A stretch of 46,959 bases of DNA. Origin: Clostridia bacterium DTU068. GTDB lineage: Bacteria > Bacillota > DSM-12270 > Thermacetogeniales > Thermacetogeniaceae. Both the position numbers and the translations under genes were made by a program. Position 1 is the stretch's first letter, and each line of letters opens with the position of its first letter. This document shows, piece by piece, positions 33,355 through 42,349 of this stretch. The stretch covers positions 1 through 46,959 of the forward strand of contig LFTQ01000039.1 of the NCBI GenBank assembly GCA_001513545.1, written 5' to 3'. Under the pieces are notes generated by a model, which ran no database searches, was not told the origin of the DNA, and worked only from the letters and a program-made list of their open reading frames with translations.

Positions 33355-34698
33355 TCATTTCTCTTCCAATAAAGATGGAATAAAGGATGTATCTATTTCA
33401 CAGCGCAAAAACTTTTCATTTTCTACGAGATACCGCAAAAAAGGTATGGTGGTTTTCACACCCTCTATCTGGAATTCTCCCAATGCACGTTCCATGCGGC
33501 AGATAGCCTCCTGGCGGTCATTCCCCCAGGTAATGAGTTTTGCGATTAAGGAATCATAAAAAGGAGGGATACGATAACCGGCATAGACTCCGCTGTCCAC
33601 ACGCACACCCATCCCTCCTGGAGGGAGATAAGCAGTTATCTGGCCCGGGCAGGGACAAAAATCCTTTTCCGGGTCTTCAGCATTGATCCGGCATTCCAGA
33701 GCAGCACCCCGGGGTTTAATATCCTCCTGCCGGTATCCCAGCTTTTCTCCTGCAGCCACTTTGATGGTTTCGGCCACCAGATCAATCCCGGTTACCAACT
33801 CTGTTACCGGATGCTCCACCTGAATCCGGGTATTCATCTCAATGAAATAATAATCCCCTTTTTCATCAAGTAAAAACTCCACTGTTCCCGCACCGGAATA
33901 ATTGACCGCCCTGGCAGCACGCACCGCAGCTTCCCCCATGCTCTCCCGGGTTTCTTGAGTCAGCACCGGACAGGGTGTTTCCTCCACCAGCTTCTGGTGT
34001 CTTCTTTGCAGTGTGCAGTCCCGTTCCCCCAGGTAAACCACATTGCCGTGGTCATCAGCTACAACCTGAATCTCCACATGCCGTGGTTTTTCTATATATT
34101 TTTCCAGATAAAGGCTGCCATCTCCAAAAGCAGCCTCTGCCTCCTGCCGGGCGGTCTGCACAGCCCTGGCCAACTCAGAGTTACTGTTCGCGATACGCAT
34201 ACCACGGCCCCCGCCACCGGCAGATGCCTTGATCAAAACCGGATAGCCAATCTCCCCAGCTAACTGGGCTGCCTCCTCTTCACTTTTAATAACACCGGAT
34301 GAACCGGGGATAACCGGAACACCTGCTTCAGCCATCATCTCCCGGGCCCTGGCCTTAATGCCCATATCAATAATAGCTGGTGCAGGAGGACCGATGAATT
34401 TGATCCCCTGTTCCTCACAGAGCCGGGCAAAGGAAGCGTTTTCCGCCAGGAACCCATAACCGGGATGGATCGCCCCAGCCCCTCTGGTCAGTGCTGCACT
34501 GATTATATTTGGAATATTGAGATAACTCTGGCTGGGATGGGGCCCTCCGATACACACAGCTTCATCTGCCAACTTCACATGAAGGCTCTCCCGGTCAGCA
34601 GCTGAATAGACCGCAACTGTTTTGATGCCCAACTCCCTGCAGGTTCGGATAATCCGTACAGCGATCTCTCCGCGGTTGGCCACAAGTATTTTGAACAA
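33355..34698 (-). CDS. accC: Biotin carboxylase (AccC-type)
   Basis: The 447-aa protein has the biotin carboxylase order: N-terminal [23 protein letters not shown], an ATP-grasp domain with the glycine loop [13 protein letters not shown] (about 159-171), [30 protein letters not shown] (about 209-238), the metal-binding [16 protein letters not shown] (about 285-300) and the C-terminal [11 protein letters not shown]. It carboxylates biotin with bicarbonate and ATP. The upstream neighbour encodes both a carboxyltransferase and a biotin carrier, so AccC could serve an oxaloacetate/pyruvate-type carboxylase, acetyl-CoA carboxylase, or both. It is slightly short (usual about 449). Confidence 0.95.
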   Translation of the reverse strand: MFKILVANRGEIAVRIIRTCRELGIKTVAVYSAADRESLHVKLADEAVCIGGPHPSQSYLNIPNIISAALTRGAGAIHPGYGFLAENASFARLCEEQGIKFIGPPAPAIIDMGIKARAREMMAEAGVPVIPGSSGVIKSEEEAAQLAGEIGYPVLIKASAGGGGRGMRIANSNSELARAVQTARQEAEAAFGDGSLYLEKYIEKPRHVEIQVVADDHGNVVYLGERDCTLQRRHQKLVEETPCPVLTQETRESMGEAAVRAARAVNYSGAGTVEFLLDEKGDYYFIEMNTRIQVEHPVTELVTGIDLVAETIKVAAGEKLGYRQEDIKPRGAALECRINAEDPEKDFCPCPGQITAYLPPGGMGVRVDSGVYAGYRIPPFYDSLIAKLITWGNDRQEAICRMERALGEFQIEGVKTTIPFLRYLVENEKFLRCEIDTSFIPSLLEEK

Positions 34699-34714
34699 GC
34701 TGAACCCCCCTGGC

Positions 34715-36640
34715 TTACTCCGCAGGAGCGATCAGGAAGAGCACCTGCCCAAATTCCACCGGCTGGGCATTTTCCACCAATATATCAATGATCTTCCCAT
34801 CGCATTCTGCTTCTATTTCATTCATCAGTTTCATGGCTTCAACAATACAGAGGGTATCCCCCTTCTTCACAGTGCTGCCCACTTCAACAAAGGGCGGGGA
34901 ATCAGGTGAAGGTGCACGGTAAAATGTACCTACCATAGGTGCAGTGACCTCTACCAGATTGTCGGGCAGCTCCTCTGCTTTACCTTCCTTTTCAGTTTCT
35001 GCAGCAGGTGCAGCGGCAGCAGCGGTGTTCAATGGTGTTTCACTGAATTGGCCTCCGGTGATCCCTTTTCTTATGGCTACCCTAATACCTGCTGTCTCCA
35101 CCTGTACCTCATTAACTGTTGTCTGATCAAGCATTTTGATCAGATCCTTAATATCCTCAATATCCATGGTTCCATCCTCCATTGACGATTGGGGTACACG
35201 CCTACTTGGGCGACTGCTCCCAGGTTTGCTTGCTCCCCCAGTTTGAGCAGCTGATTTAGCGGTTTCCTGCTTTTCTTCAGAAGCCTGATGTTGAACTATC
35301 TCCCCATCTCTCACCTTTTTTCTATATTCAAAGAACTTTCTAGCAACAGCTGGGAAGAGAGCATATGTGAGATAATCCTCCTCTGATTCCGCCAGATCCC
35401 GGATCTCTTCTTTCATTTTTTCAAATTTATTCTCCAGCAGATCAGCCGGCCGGCATGTGATCGGCTCTTCATCACCGATGATCATCTTTTGAATATCTTT
35501 CGCGATAGGGGCTGGCGGCCTGCCGTAGTAACCCTTTACATAATTCTTTACTTCCTGAGCGGCCATTTTATATCTGCTGCCTGTTAAAACATTGAACACA
35601 GCCTGAATCCCCACGATCTGACTGGTAGGTGTAACTAAAGGAGGATAGCCCAGATCAGCCCGTACTTTTGGTATTTCCTCAAGAACTTCATTAATACGGT
35701 GCAGGGCATTCTGCTCATCCAATTGACTGACCAGATTGGTGATCATACCACCTGGCACCTGGTGGTCGAACACCTTCATATCGGTGATTCTTGTCACACC
35801 ACGCTCATAACCCCGTTTGCGCCGCAGCTCTTCCCAGTAATTGGATATTTCAAAAAGCAGAGAGATATCCAAACCTGTATCCCAGGGTGTCCCCTGCAGC
35901 GCGCGCACCAGAGTTTCCACAGGGGGTTGGGATGAACCGAAAGCCAGCGGACCTGAGCAGGCATCAAAAGCGTCCACTCCAGCTTCTACAGCCTTTAAAC
36001 AGGCTCCGATAGCCATACCGCCGATATAGTGGGTATGGAGCTGAACAGGAACGGTCAAGTTTTCCTTAAAGAGTTTTACCAATTCATAAGCCTGATAGGG
36101 GGATATCATCCCGGCCATATCCTTGATACATATTGAATCAGCACCAATCTCCTGCAAACGCAGGGCTGTTTCTAAATAATGCTCATTGGTGTGCACAGGG
36201 CTCAGGGTATAAACAACACAAGCCTGAAGATGCTTACCGGTCTTTTTAACAGCCTGCATAGGTACCTCCAGGTTGCGGACATCATTAAGAGCATCAAAAA
36301 CACGGAAAATATCGATACCTGTTTCCGCAGCCATGTCAACAAATGCCATGGCCACATCATCAGGATAGTTTGCATAACCTACCAGATTCTGTCCCCGCAG
36401 CAGCATTTGGAGAGGGGTACGTTTGACATATTTCTTAATGGTTCTGATTCTATCCCAGGGGTCCTCATTCAGGTAGCGAATACAAACATCAAAAGTAGCG
36501 CCACCCCACATTTCCAGAGAATGATATCCTACCTGATCTATTTTTTCCAGAACAGGTATCATATCCTCAGTGCGCATCCTGGTAGCCCAAAGGCTTTGAT
36601 GTGCATCTCTCAGGGTGGTATCTGTGATACTTGGTCTCAA
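34715..36640 (-). CDS. Fused carboxyltransferase (OadA/PycB-type) and complete AccB biotin carrier
   Basis: The 641-aa protein has an oxaloacetate decarboxylase alpha/pyruvate carboxylase carboxyltransferase domain (about 1-460: [16 protein letters not shown] at 7-22, a CIKDMAGM lysine segment, LHTHYIGGM metal histidines). A Ser/Ala/Pro-rich linker follows (about 460-490), then a full-length AccB (492-641), including its own N-terminal helix [16 protein letters not shown] and the biotinyl domain with K604 in EAMKLMNE. Typical OadA has only a short biotinyl tail, so this looks like a fusion of two genes. An internal GGAGG and ATG precede residue 492. The start is a TTG with GGAGGAGGT 8 nt upstream. 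accC follows 16 nt later. Confidence 0.92.
   Translation of the reverse strand: MRPSITDTTLRDAHQSLWATRMRTEDMIPVLEKIDQVGYHSLEMWGGATFDVCIRYLNEDPWDRIRTIKKYVKRTPLQMLLRGQNLVGYANYPDDVAMAFVDMAAETGIDIFRVFDALNDVRNLEVPMQAVKKTGKHLQACVVYTLSPVHTNEHYLETALRLQEIGADSICIKDMAGMISPYQAYELVKLFKENLTVPVQLHTHYIGGMAIGACLKAVEAGVDAFDACSGPLAFGSSQPPVETLVRALQGTPWDTGLDISLLFEISNYWEELRRKRGYERGVTRITDMKVFDHQVPGGMITNLVSQLDEQNALHRINEVLEEIPKVRADLGYPPLVTPTSQIVGIQAVFNVLTGSRYKMAAQEVKNYVKGYYGRPPAPIAKDIQKMIIGDEEPITCRPADLLENKFEKMKEEIRDLAESEEDYLTYALFPAVARKFFEYRKKVRDGEIVQHQASEEKQETAKSAAQTGGASKPGSSRPSRRVPQSSMEDGTMDIEDIKDLIKMLDQTTVNEVQVETAGIRVAIRKGITGGQFSETPLNTAAAAAPAAETEKEGKAEELPDNLVEVTAPMVGTFYRAPSPDSPPFVEVGSTVKKGDTLCIVEAMKLMNEIEAECDGKIIDILVENAQPVEFGQVLFLIAPAE
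35165..35180 (-). promoter_or_regulatory. accB: Internal ribosome site and ATG for a free AccB
   Basis: Inside the fusion gene GGAGG (35180-35176) lies 8 nt before an in-frame ATG (35167-35165). Initiation there would make a 150-aa protein (34715-35167) of normal AccB length, with an AccB-type N-terminus. Dual products are inferred, not shown. Confidence 0.55.
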
Positions 36641-36726
36641 GAAACTGCACCTCCTCCAGTTTAAGAGAGAATAGAAAAAAAGAATCGGTTACATGACCGT
36701 TTCCTATTGATTCCTTCATTCACTTG

Positions 36727-36755
36727 ATTATATCTTTCAGTTACAAATCTTTCAA
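36727..36755 (-). promoter_or_regulatory. Sigma-A promoter of the carboxyltransferase-AccB/accC unit
   Basis: TTGAAA (36755-36750), a 17-nt spacer and perfect TATAAT (36732-36727) lie in the 146-nt gap after spoIIIAH. The leader to the TTG start is about 80 nt and contains a short CGGT/ACCG hairpin followed by seven T residues, too weak for me to call a terminator. Confidence 0.85.
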
Positions 36756-36786
36756 GCAGTTAAGACAAAGTATACAATATCCAAGC

Positions 36787-37320
36787 TTAAGGTTTGCAAG
36801 TTATAAATACATCATCTGCTTGCAAGTCCGTCACCCGTACCACCACATCTCTGATCTGATCTTTTTCTGAATCTGTTAGCGAGTTCTGCTGGATGATCAC
36901 ATTAGCGGCTGTGTCCTGTAACATAACAACAGCGTCTTTAAAACCTAAGGCAATCACCAATTTTTCCAGTTCCGCTTCCAGAGTTGAGCGCTCTGTAAGC
37001 TTCATCAACCCCCGCTGGGCCTGATCCCTAGTCTCACTGCTTGAAGCTGTGTTGGCTGCGATTTCCTTTAATACTTCCATCTGCTGGCTGCGGATGCGGT
37101 CCCTGGTCAGCCTGCAGTCAACAAAAAATTCCTGTTTTTTTACATCATTCAATAGATGGGTTTTTTCTGATTGTTTCACATCAACCTCAACATTGACCTG
37201 GGGCTGTTCCTGCATTAAATAAAACTTTAAAAATAGCCAGCACCCTGCAAGAATTAGCACAAGTATCAATCCGGTTTTGATAATTTTCTTTGGTTCACAA
37301 ACATAATAGATCATTTTCAC
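36787..37320 (-). CDS. spoIIIAH: SpoIIIAH
   Basis: The 177-aa protein has one N-terminal membrane segment (about 14-34), then a Glu/Gln/Lys-rich region and a C-terminal YscJ/FliF-like domain (about 90-175, ending in VTDLQADDVFITCKP). SpoIIIAH in the mother-cell membrane interacts with SpoIIQ across the intermembrane space to form the feeding channel. Its start overlaps the spoIIIAG stop by 1 nt. The N-terminus could begin at either of two Met residues. It is the last gene of the operon. Confidence 0.9.
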   Translation of the reverse strand: MKMIYYVCEPKKIIKTGLILVLILAGCWLFLKFYLMQEQPQVNVEVDVKQSEKTHLLNDVKKQEFFVDCRLTRDRIRSQQMEVLKEIAANTASSSETRDQAQRGLMKLTERSTLEAELEKLVIALGFKDAVVMLQDTAANVIIQQNSLTDSEKDQIRDVVVRVTDLQADDVFITCKP

Positions 37321-37925
37321 TACCTGCCTTCTTTCGGTAAAACTGAAACCTTATGTACAGGAATATTCAGCACGGTCACCACTGCCTTAATCAATTCCTC
37401 ACGCAGACCGGGATCCCTTGCCCCCTCAGAGAGCACCAACACTCCGGCAATCTCCGGGCGTGTTGACTTGATCAGCACAGGTTCCTGATTCCCTCCCGAG
37501 GCAGCACCGACCAATACCAGATTATCTTCTTCAGTGACCTCAGTTGTCTGTCTGTTCCCCCCGGACCTGTCCTGCTCCTCTATGGTTCTGTCCTGGCGGG
37601 AATGGTTTTGGGCATAATAATGCTCTGCCCCTGATGCCATGGTAATGGTCACCTCAACATCACCGGCTCCGGCAACAGAACTCAATATACTTTCCAGTCT
37701 CTGCTCCAGTTGTTTTTCCTCAATCCCCAGTTCACCGTCCACAACTGCATCTTCTGTATGATCCGGTGCAGCAGGCGCTTCCTGTTGGGGAGTAAACCAA
37801 CTGCTGGTACAGACCAGCAGAAATATCCCTCCTGCTAGCAGCACCAATAGCTTCCACATCCCTGGGGTACGCAGAAAATGGCTCCACTGTTTCAGTCCCC
37901 CCTTAAAATCTGTCATCCAACTCAC
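37320..37925 (-). CDS. spoIIIAG: SpoIIIAG
   Basis: The 201-aa protein has one N-terminal membrane segment (about 25-42) and a ring-building motif with QRLESILSSVAGAGDVEVTITMASG (about 80-104) and a C-terminal ILNIPVHKVSVLPK. The middle is polar and Gln/Glu/Asp-rich. SpoIIIAG forms a large ring in the intermembrane space. Its start lies 1 nt from the spoIIIAF stop and its stop touches spoIIIAH. Confidence 0.9.
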   Translation of the reverse strand: MSWMTDFKGGLKQWSHFLRTPGMWKLLVLLAGGIFLLVCTSSWFTPQQEAPAAPDHTEDAVVDGELGIEEKQLEQRLESILSSVAGAGDVEVTITMASGAEHYYAQNHSRQDRTIEEQDRSGGNRQTTEVTEEDNLVLVGAASGGNQEPVLIKSTRPEIAGVLVLSEGARDPGLREELIKAVVTVLNIPVHKVSVLPKEGR

Positions 37926-37926
37926 C

Positions 37927-38523
37927 TCACTCCTTCCATCTCACCACTACCTGTTCCGGCTGCAGGCCGAACAAAGCAACAATTGTGTTCCGCACCTGCT
38001 CCAGTATCTCCTGATCCCCTGTATCATCAACCTGCCCTGGCTCAACCGGTTTTGGCCCAATCTCCACCTTCTGTACAGGTTCAACATGTTTTTCATCCTT
38101 TTCGATCACCAGTCGGACCCTTTCTAAACTTAGCTGGTTGTCCGGGGTATCTGCAGAAAAAACTAAATCTGCACTGGCTCCGGACACTCCTGACACCATC
38201 TGTGCTGCTGCACAGATCTGTTTTTCCAACTGCTCTCCATAAGCAGCGGAAACCTGTTCACTTTGGACCTTCTGCAACTCTTTTCCCTGTTCCAAAATCC
38301 TTTCCAACTCCCCATCCTGGTTTCCCATCTGCAGATCAAGCTGCTGCAACTCTTCATCATGCAGCCATGAAACCAGCGGGTTCAGGATAGAGAGGACCAC
38401 AAACAACCCCACAACCACCTCCAGAAAACGCCGAGTCTCCTTCAGCGGCAACAGCATTTCCAAAAACACCGCCAGAAGGACGATAAAGACAATATTCCTG
38501 ACAATGAGGTAAATGGTTTCCAT
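37927..38523 (-). CDS. spoIIIAF: SpoIIIAF
   Basis: The 198-aa protein has two membrane segments (about 7-27 and 33-52) with the conserved LLPLKETRRFLEVVVGLFVVLSILNPL, followed by a Glu/Gln-rich soluble part of about 140 residues that ends with LFGLQPEQVVVRWKE. This is the SpoIIIAF pattern; its soluble domain also has a ring-building fold in Bacillus. It lies 12 nt after spoIIIAE. The C-terminal linker with Pro and Glu is variable in the family. Confidence 0.9.
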   Translation of the reverse strand: METIYLIVRNIVFIVLLAVFLEMLLPLKETRRFLEVVVGLFVVLSILNPLVSWLHDEELQQLDLQMGNQDGELERILEQGKELQKVQSEQVSAAYGEQLEKQICAAAQMVSGVSGASADLVFSADTPDNQLSLERVRLVIEKDEKHVEPVQKVEIGPKPVEPGQVDDTGDQEILEQVRNTIVALFGLQPEQVVVRWKE

Positions 38524-38535
38524 GAAAACACTCCA

Positions 38536-39705
38536 CTAGCGCAGCATAACAACTGCATTGCTCAACCCGACCATAATTGCCAGGGAAAAAAACAGCATCA
38601 ACCCCACAGCAGCCACCGCACCGAAGACTAGAAAAAGGTTATTGCCCAGTAGATCTAAACAGTCCCCTAACTGCTGTGCACCCAATGGTTGGAGTAAAGC
38701 TGCTGCCAGCCTGTACATCACAGCAGCAGATAGTATTTTTATCACAGGCAAAGCACACAAAATAATAATAGCCAGTACCCCAAAAACCCCTATGGTATTC
38801 TTGATAAAAAGGGAGCAGCCGGCGATGGCATCAACTGCATCGGTCAGCATCCCTCCCACAACAGGCACAAAAGCCCCGGTAAGGAATTTTGCTGTACGCA
38901 ATCCCACACCATCGGTTACAGCTCCAGCAACACCCTGTATACTCAATACCCCGACAAAAACAGTCAAAAAAAGGCCGATCAAAACCATACTCCCATCTTT
39001 GAAAAGATTCGCCAACCGGGATACCTGAAAACGGGTGGACAGTTTGCTGACAATCCCAAGCACAGCTGCGCAAAATATTAAGGGAAAAACAATGTTCTGT
39101 GTAAGGGTAGCCAGTATGTTCAGTGATACATAGATCACCGGATGCATGAGAGCAACAGTTGACAGATTGCCCATAGCTGCCATCAGTGTCATAACAACCG
39201 GAATCAATGACTGCATAAAGCCAACCATGTTCATGATCGCCTCCCGCCCGGTCTGAAGAGCAATGGTAAATGAACTGAGAGCAACTGTGAACAATGCCAG
39301 CATTCCCACACTGTGTGCAATTTTAGCCACTGTGTTTTGTTCAAAAGCGTTCTGTAGGTGCTCTAATATAGCCAGCAACGCTCCTAAAACAATCAGTTTT
39401 CCCAGCAGTGAAGTATGGGTGAGGAATTCCCGGAAAAAATAGCGGATAATTGCATTGAATATGGAGAAGATGTCCAATTTCAATTCTCCACTTCGCACAT
39501 CCTCCATTATTTTTGACAGGCTGATTGAGGAAAGTTCGCTCTGGATATCCTTGTCCAACCTATCCAGATAATTTTTCAATTCATCCAGCTCAAGCTGCTC
39601 ATACTGCTCTGAGATCAGAGACTCACTGTCAGCTCCCAGCGCAATGTTCGGGAAGAGCAGAAGCCCAATTGCTAATATCAATAAAAAACATTTTTTAACC
39701 CCCAT
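38536..39705 (-). CDS. spoIIIAE: SpoIIIAE
   Basis: The 389-aa protein starts with a signal peptide (KKCFLLILAIGLLLFPNIALGA, about 4-25), then a polar domain of about 60 residues and six to eight membrane segments, with LSNAVVMLR at the C-terminus. The length and the conserved GMLTDAVDAIAGCSLFIKNTIGVFG segment fit SpoIIIAE, a polytopic core component of the SpoIIIA-SpoIIQ channel. It follows spoIIIAD by 30 nt and precedes spoIIIAF by 12 nt. Confidence 0.94.
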   Translation of the reverse strand: MGVKKCFLLILAIGLLLFPNIALGADSESLISEQYEQLELDELKNYLDRLDKDIQSELSSISLSKIMEDVRSGELKLDIFSIFNAIIRYFFREFLTHTSLLGKLIVLGALLAILEHLQNAFEQNTVAKIAHSVGMLALFTVALSSFTIALQTGREAIMNMVGFMQSLIPVVMTLMAAMGNLSTVALMHPVIYVSLNILATLTQNIVFPLIFCAAVLGIVSKLSTRFQVSRLANLFKDGSMVLIGLFLTVFVGVLSIQGVAGAVTDGVGLRTAKFLTGAFVPVVGGMLTDAVDAIAGCSLFIKNTIGVFGVLAIIILCALPVIKILSAAVMYRLAAALLQPLGAQQLGDCLDLLGNNLFLVFGAVAAVGLMLFFSLAIMVGLSNAVVMLR

Positions 39706-39735
39706 CTCTTCCCCCTCCCATGACCAGCAAAACAG

Positions 39736-40122
39736 TTAGGGAACCAGCCGTACCACCACTTCCAGAACCGCAGTTAAAATAGGCAGTGCTAACAAAAGGA
39801 TCAAAACCTTACCTGCCATCTCAATCTTACTGGCAATAGTACCCTCACCTGCATCCCGGCAGATCTGTGCACCGAATTCAGCGATATAGGCAATACCCAG
39901 TATTTTTAAAAGTGTTACAAAATAGAAATCGTCAATGCCTGCCTTATGGGTCAGGTCACGAAAAACCGTGATGATCTCCCCCATTTTACTAAGCACCATA
40001 ATAAAAATAAGTACTCCAAACCCCAGTGCCAGCAGCAGGGCTATTTCACGGCGGGTTTCCCGCAGCAGTACTGCGAAAACAGTAACTACAAAAGCAAAAC
40101 CTACAATATATAAGATCTCCAT
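39736..40122 (-). CDS. spoIIIAD: SpoIIIAD
   Basis: The frame starts at 40158, but the ATG at 40122 with GAGGTGAGG upstream gives 128 aa and the family-like start MEILYIVGFAFVVTVFAVLLRETRREIALLLALG. The protein has three to four membrane segments. SpoIIIAD is a small integral membrane subunit of the channel, like SpoIIIAC. The upstream 380 nt that normally would be a few bases is filled by a repeat-bounded element, so its own ribosome site is intact although the operon is interrupted. Confidence 0.92.
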   Translation of the reverse strand: MEILYIVGFAFVVTVFAVLLRETRREIALLLALGFGVLIFIMVLSKMGEIITVFRDLTHKAGIDDFYFVTLLKILGIAYIAEFGAQICRDAGEGTIASKIEMAGKVLILLLALPILTAVLEVVVRLVP

Positions 40123-40148
40123 AGTCCTCACCTCTACCGACCGATCAT

Positions 40149-40178
40149 GACCGTTCACCGGGACTGTCCCCCTGATCG
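40149..40178. repeat. Left copy of the 30-bp direct repeat
   Basis: Differs from the copy at 40461-40490 at a single base (T for A at the sixth position). The core contains GGGAC-TGT-CCCC and ends in CTGATCG. Confidence 0.9.
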
Positions 40179-40217
40179 CGCGGAGGGACAGGTTGACCGC
40201 GCGATTTTGTTTTCTTT

Positions 40218-40230
40218 GTTTTATCCCTGC
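40218..40230. repeat. Left 13-bp inverted repeat
   Basis: GTTTTATCCCTGC is the exact reverse complement of 40448-40460. Confidence 0.85.
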
Positions 40231-40447
40231 GCTGGCGGCTTAGGCTCCGGTTTAACTTGCCCTAAGACTTGTCGCAGGCGACAGCTGACCGGCTCCTATG
40301 ACGCCATCCATTTTGGAAGTCGGATGCCGGAAGTCTGTTGTCAGAATTAAAATTCAGAATTAAAATGTTGAATTAGATGTCATAACCGTTCTTATTATCT
40401 AGAAATTTTCGACTAGTTAGTAACAACCTGCGCAGGCCGCTGTGCCT

Positions 40448-40460
40448 GCAGGGATAAAAC
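40448..40460. repeat. Right 13-bp inverted repeat
   Basis: GCAGGGATAAAAC pairs perfectly with 40218-40230 and directly abuts the right 30-bp direct repeat. Confidence 0.85.
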
Positions 40461-40490
40461 GACCGATCACCGGGACTGTCCCCCTGATCG
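40461..40490. repeat. Right copy of the 30-bp direct repeat
   Basis: Twenty-nine of 30 bases match 40149-40178. It is followed by a tandem 10-bp repeat, CTGATCGGGC twice (40484-40503), immediately before the spoIIIAC stop. Confidence 0.9.
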
Positions 40491-40505
40491 GGCCTGATCG
40501 GGCCC

Positions 40506-40703
40506 TTAGAAAAGGTGAAAAACAGAACGCACCATATTGAACAGATCATTGATCAACCGCACCACCATGATCAGCACCACAACCACACCTGCCAGTGTCA
40601 GCATCTGTGCCTGTTCTTCCTTATCGGCTTGTTTGAGGATGATATTCAGCACAGAAATGAGGATACCCAACCCTGCAATTTGAAAGATCAGATTGACATC
40701 CAT
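40506..40703 (-). CDS. spoIIIAC: SpoIIIAC
   Basis: The frame opens at 40772 inside spoIIIAB, but the ATG at 40703 with AAAGGGGGT upstream gives the 65-aa protein expected for SpoIIIAC: MDVNLIFQIAGLGILISVLNIILKQ and a second membrane segment (about 37-56). It resembles the N-terminal half of SpoIIIAD. Its stop is separated from spoIIIAD by the inserted element, with the right-hand repeat beginning a few bases after the stop. Confidence 0.92.
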   Translation of the reverse strand: MDVNLIFQIAGLGILISVLNIILKQADKEEQAQMLTLAGVVVVLIMVVRLINDLFNMVRSVFHLF

Positions 40704-40717
40704 GATCATTACCCCCT

Positions 40718-41239
40718 TTAAAGCAGCAGCAGCACAATGCTGATACCTATTAGAAAACCTCCATACTGCCACAGGCGAACATTTTTCTCCTGATCACGCC
40801 GGGCATTTTCCTCTTCCTTTTGCAAATGCAGAGTTGTAAGGGTAATATTTTTATGCTGTTCATAGCGGTCCGACCCTCCCAGCAGATCTCCGAAAGCAGA
40901 TAAAATCGCATAATCATCCTGGTTCAGTGCAGTAGAAGGAAATGTTTCATTCAATGCTTTTTTCCAGGCCTCAGCAGTTGTCAAACCCTGATTGTCAGTG
41001 AGGTATTCCCCAGCTCTCCTGAAGATCTGCACGATCGCGCCGCCCCCTGTTTGGCCTATCTTTTTCAAGACCACAGGAAGGGGGGTAGCGGCATAAACAA
41101 TCTCAGTATCCAGCATCTGCAGTGCCTCCTGTAGTGAACGCAGTTCTGCAGTGCGCCGGGAAAAATAAGATGCCACCCTGATGCCGGCCATTCCCAGAGA
41201 AGAGATCACAAAAAGTGCACCTATCATCTTCCACATCAT
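40718..41239 (-). CDS. spoIIIAB: SpoIIIAB
   Basis: The 173-aa protein has an N-terminal membrane segment (about 5-23), a helical soluble domain resembling the type II secretion GspF fold (RSLQEALQMLDTEIVYAATPLPVVLKKIG, about 34-62) and a C-terminal membrane segment (about 155-172). SpoIIIAB is thought to work with the ATPase SpoIIIAA in assembling the channel. It starts 19 nt after the spoIIIAA stop. Confidence 0.93.
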   Translation of the reverse strand: MMWKMIGALFVISSLGMAGIRVASYFSRRTAELRSLQEALQMLDTEIVYAATPLPVVLKKIGQTGGGAIVQIFRRAGEYLTDNQGLTTAEAWKKALNETFPSTALNQDDYAILSAFGDLLGGSDRYEQHKNITLTTLHLQKEEENARRDQEKNVRLWQYGGFLIGISIVLLLL

Positions 41240-41258
41240 TTACACCCCTTAACAACTG

Positions 41259-42233
41259 CTAGCAGACCAATGGCTCCCGGTGTTCATTCCAAACACCTTC
41301 AATGGTACCTGGTCCCTTTCTCCTGCTCAGAAAAATATAGCGTTGAAACACCCTGCTTTTGATAAGTTCCTGCAGGTGGGGGCGCTCTTCCAACTGTTCC
41401 CAGGATGATGCATGGACAGTGGCTATGATGCTGACCCCGGTGTTGACCATTTCCCAAATAGCTGTCACATCCCCGGCGCGGCCGATTTCATCTGTGGCGA
41501 TCACCTGTGGCGCCATAGAGCGAAGTAGCATCAACATCCCCACATCCTTTGGACAGTGATCCAGCACATCCACCCGGGGGCCCAGATCATGCTGGGGTAT
41601 CCCATCACAACAGGCAGCCAGTTCACACCTTTCATCAACAACCCCTACAGTAAGGGCAGGGAAGTGCAGTTCCGGAATACCATAGCTCAAGAACCGCACC
41701 AGGTCTCTCAGCATGGTGGTCTTACCGGCACAAGGGGGGGAAACGATCAAAGTATGATAGGGCCGCAGGTTACGCAGATTCAAGACATAAGGGAGCAGTG
41801 GGCGTGAAGCCCCAGGCACTGCCCGGGCTATACGAAAGTTCAAACTGCTTATATCACGGAGGGTTTTTAACTGCCCTCTCTCCAGCACCGCTCTCCCGGT
41901 AAACCCAACCCTATGTCCTCCCGGCAATGTTAAGAAGCCCTGTCTGAACTCCTCTTCAAAGGCATAAATGGACCCCTGGCTGATCAGCTGTACGGTCTTT
42001 TGGATCTCTTCCCGAGAAACAATGTAGGCGCCGGAAATCAATGGTGACAGTTCCCCTTTAATGTCTAGAAAAAACTCATTTTGCCTCCAGCGTACAGATA
42101 AAGGGCGGCTCAGCCGCAAGCGCACCTCCTCAAGCCCGTCAACAACAGTAGAGGCCACTTTTCCTAGAATATCTCTTAAAGATGGAGCCAAAAAGGGAAG
42201 GATCTCTGAAAGCCCCCTTGTTAACTGCAGCAT
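41259..42233 (-). CDS. spoIIIAA: SpoIIIAA, secretion-type ATPase
   Basis: The frame reaches 42317, but that extension runs into the terminator of the upstream gene. The ATG at 42233 with GGGGGG 5 nt upstream gives 324 aa, the normal size. Walker A is SPPCAGKTTML (about 165-175); Walker B is in the VIATDEIGRAGD segment. SpoIIIAA is a secretion-type AAA ATPase in the mother cell that supports the SpoIIIA-SpoIIQ channel. A weak sigma-E-like sequence (ATAAA then ATATATAT) is present in the 60-nt gap, too poor to call. Confidence 0.95.
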   Translation of the reverse strand: MLQLTRGLSEILPFLAPSLRDILGKVASTVVDGLEEVRLRLSRPLSVRWRQNEFFLDIKGELSPLISGAYIVSREEIQKTVQLISQGSIYAFEEEFRQGFLTLPGGHRVGFTGRAVLERGQLKTLRDISSLNFRIARAVPGASRPLLPYVLNLRNLRPYHTLIVSPPCAGKTTMLRDLVRFLSYGIPELHFPALTVGVVDERCELAACCDGIPQHDLGPRVDVLDHCPKDVGMLMLLRSMAPQVIATDEIGRAGDVTAIWEMVNTGVSIIATVHASSWEQLEERPHLQELIKSRVFQRYIFLSRRKGPGTIEGVWNEHREPLVC

Positions 42234-42289
42234 CAAATCCCCCCTGTCCTTTCGGTCTATAGATATATATTTATCGATTACCATGTTTA

Positions 42290-42324
42290 TGAAAATAAAA
42301 AACACCGCTCTCATCAAGCGGTGT
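42290..42324 (-). terminator. Rho-independent terminator between the CD1247-like gene and spoIIIAA
   Basis: ACACCGCT (42324-42317) and AGCGGTGT (42309-42302) form an 8-bp stem with a 7-nt loop. It runs into TTTTTATTTTC on the minus strand. It separates the efp transcript from spoIIIA. Confidence 0.9.
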
Positions 42325-42349
42325 ATGTTGAAATAATTTTTACAGGGTG

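Larger units (their letters stand above)
40149..40490. mobile_element. Repeat-bounded non-coding element inserted between spoIIIAC and spoIIIAD (MITE-like)
   Basis: This stretch separates two genes that are adjacent in other operons of the kind; other gaps in this operon are 30 nt or less. It is bounded by near-identical 30-bp direct repeats (29/30 match) carrying GGGACTGTCCCC. Just inside lie 13-bp perfect inverted repeats, GTTTTATCCCTGC and its complement. The interior is AT-rich in its second half, with a tandem CAGAATTAAAATT repeat and no credible gene. A tandem CTGATCGGGC repeat lies at the right edge. GGGAC/GTCCC palindromes are typical of REP-like elements moved by Y1 transposases; that link is inferred. 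No transposase is present. Confidence 0.6.

Noticed and set aside
40147-40350. A 67-codon plus-strand frame in the spoIIIAC-AD gap
   Set aside because: It covers repeat sequence with unlikely composition and no start signal; the block looks non-coding.
42261-42290. Possible sigma-E promoter before spoIIIAA
   Set aside because: Only about five of eight -10 positions match and the -35 is weak.
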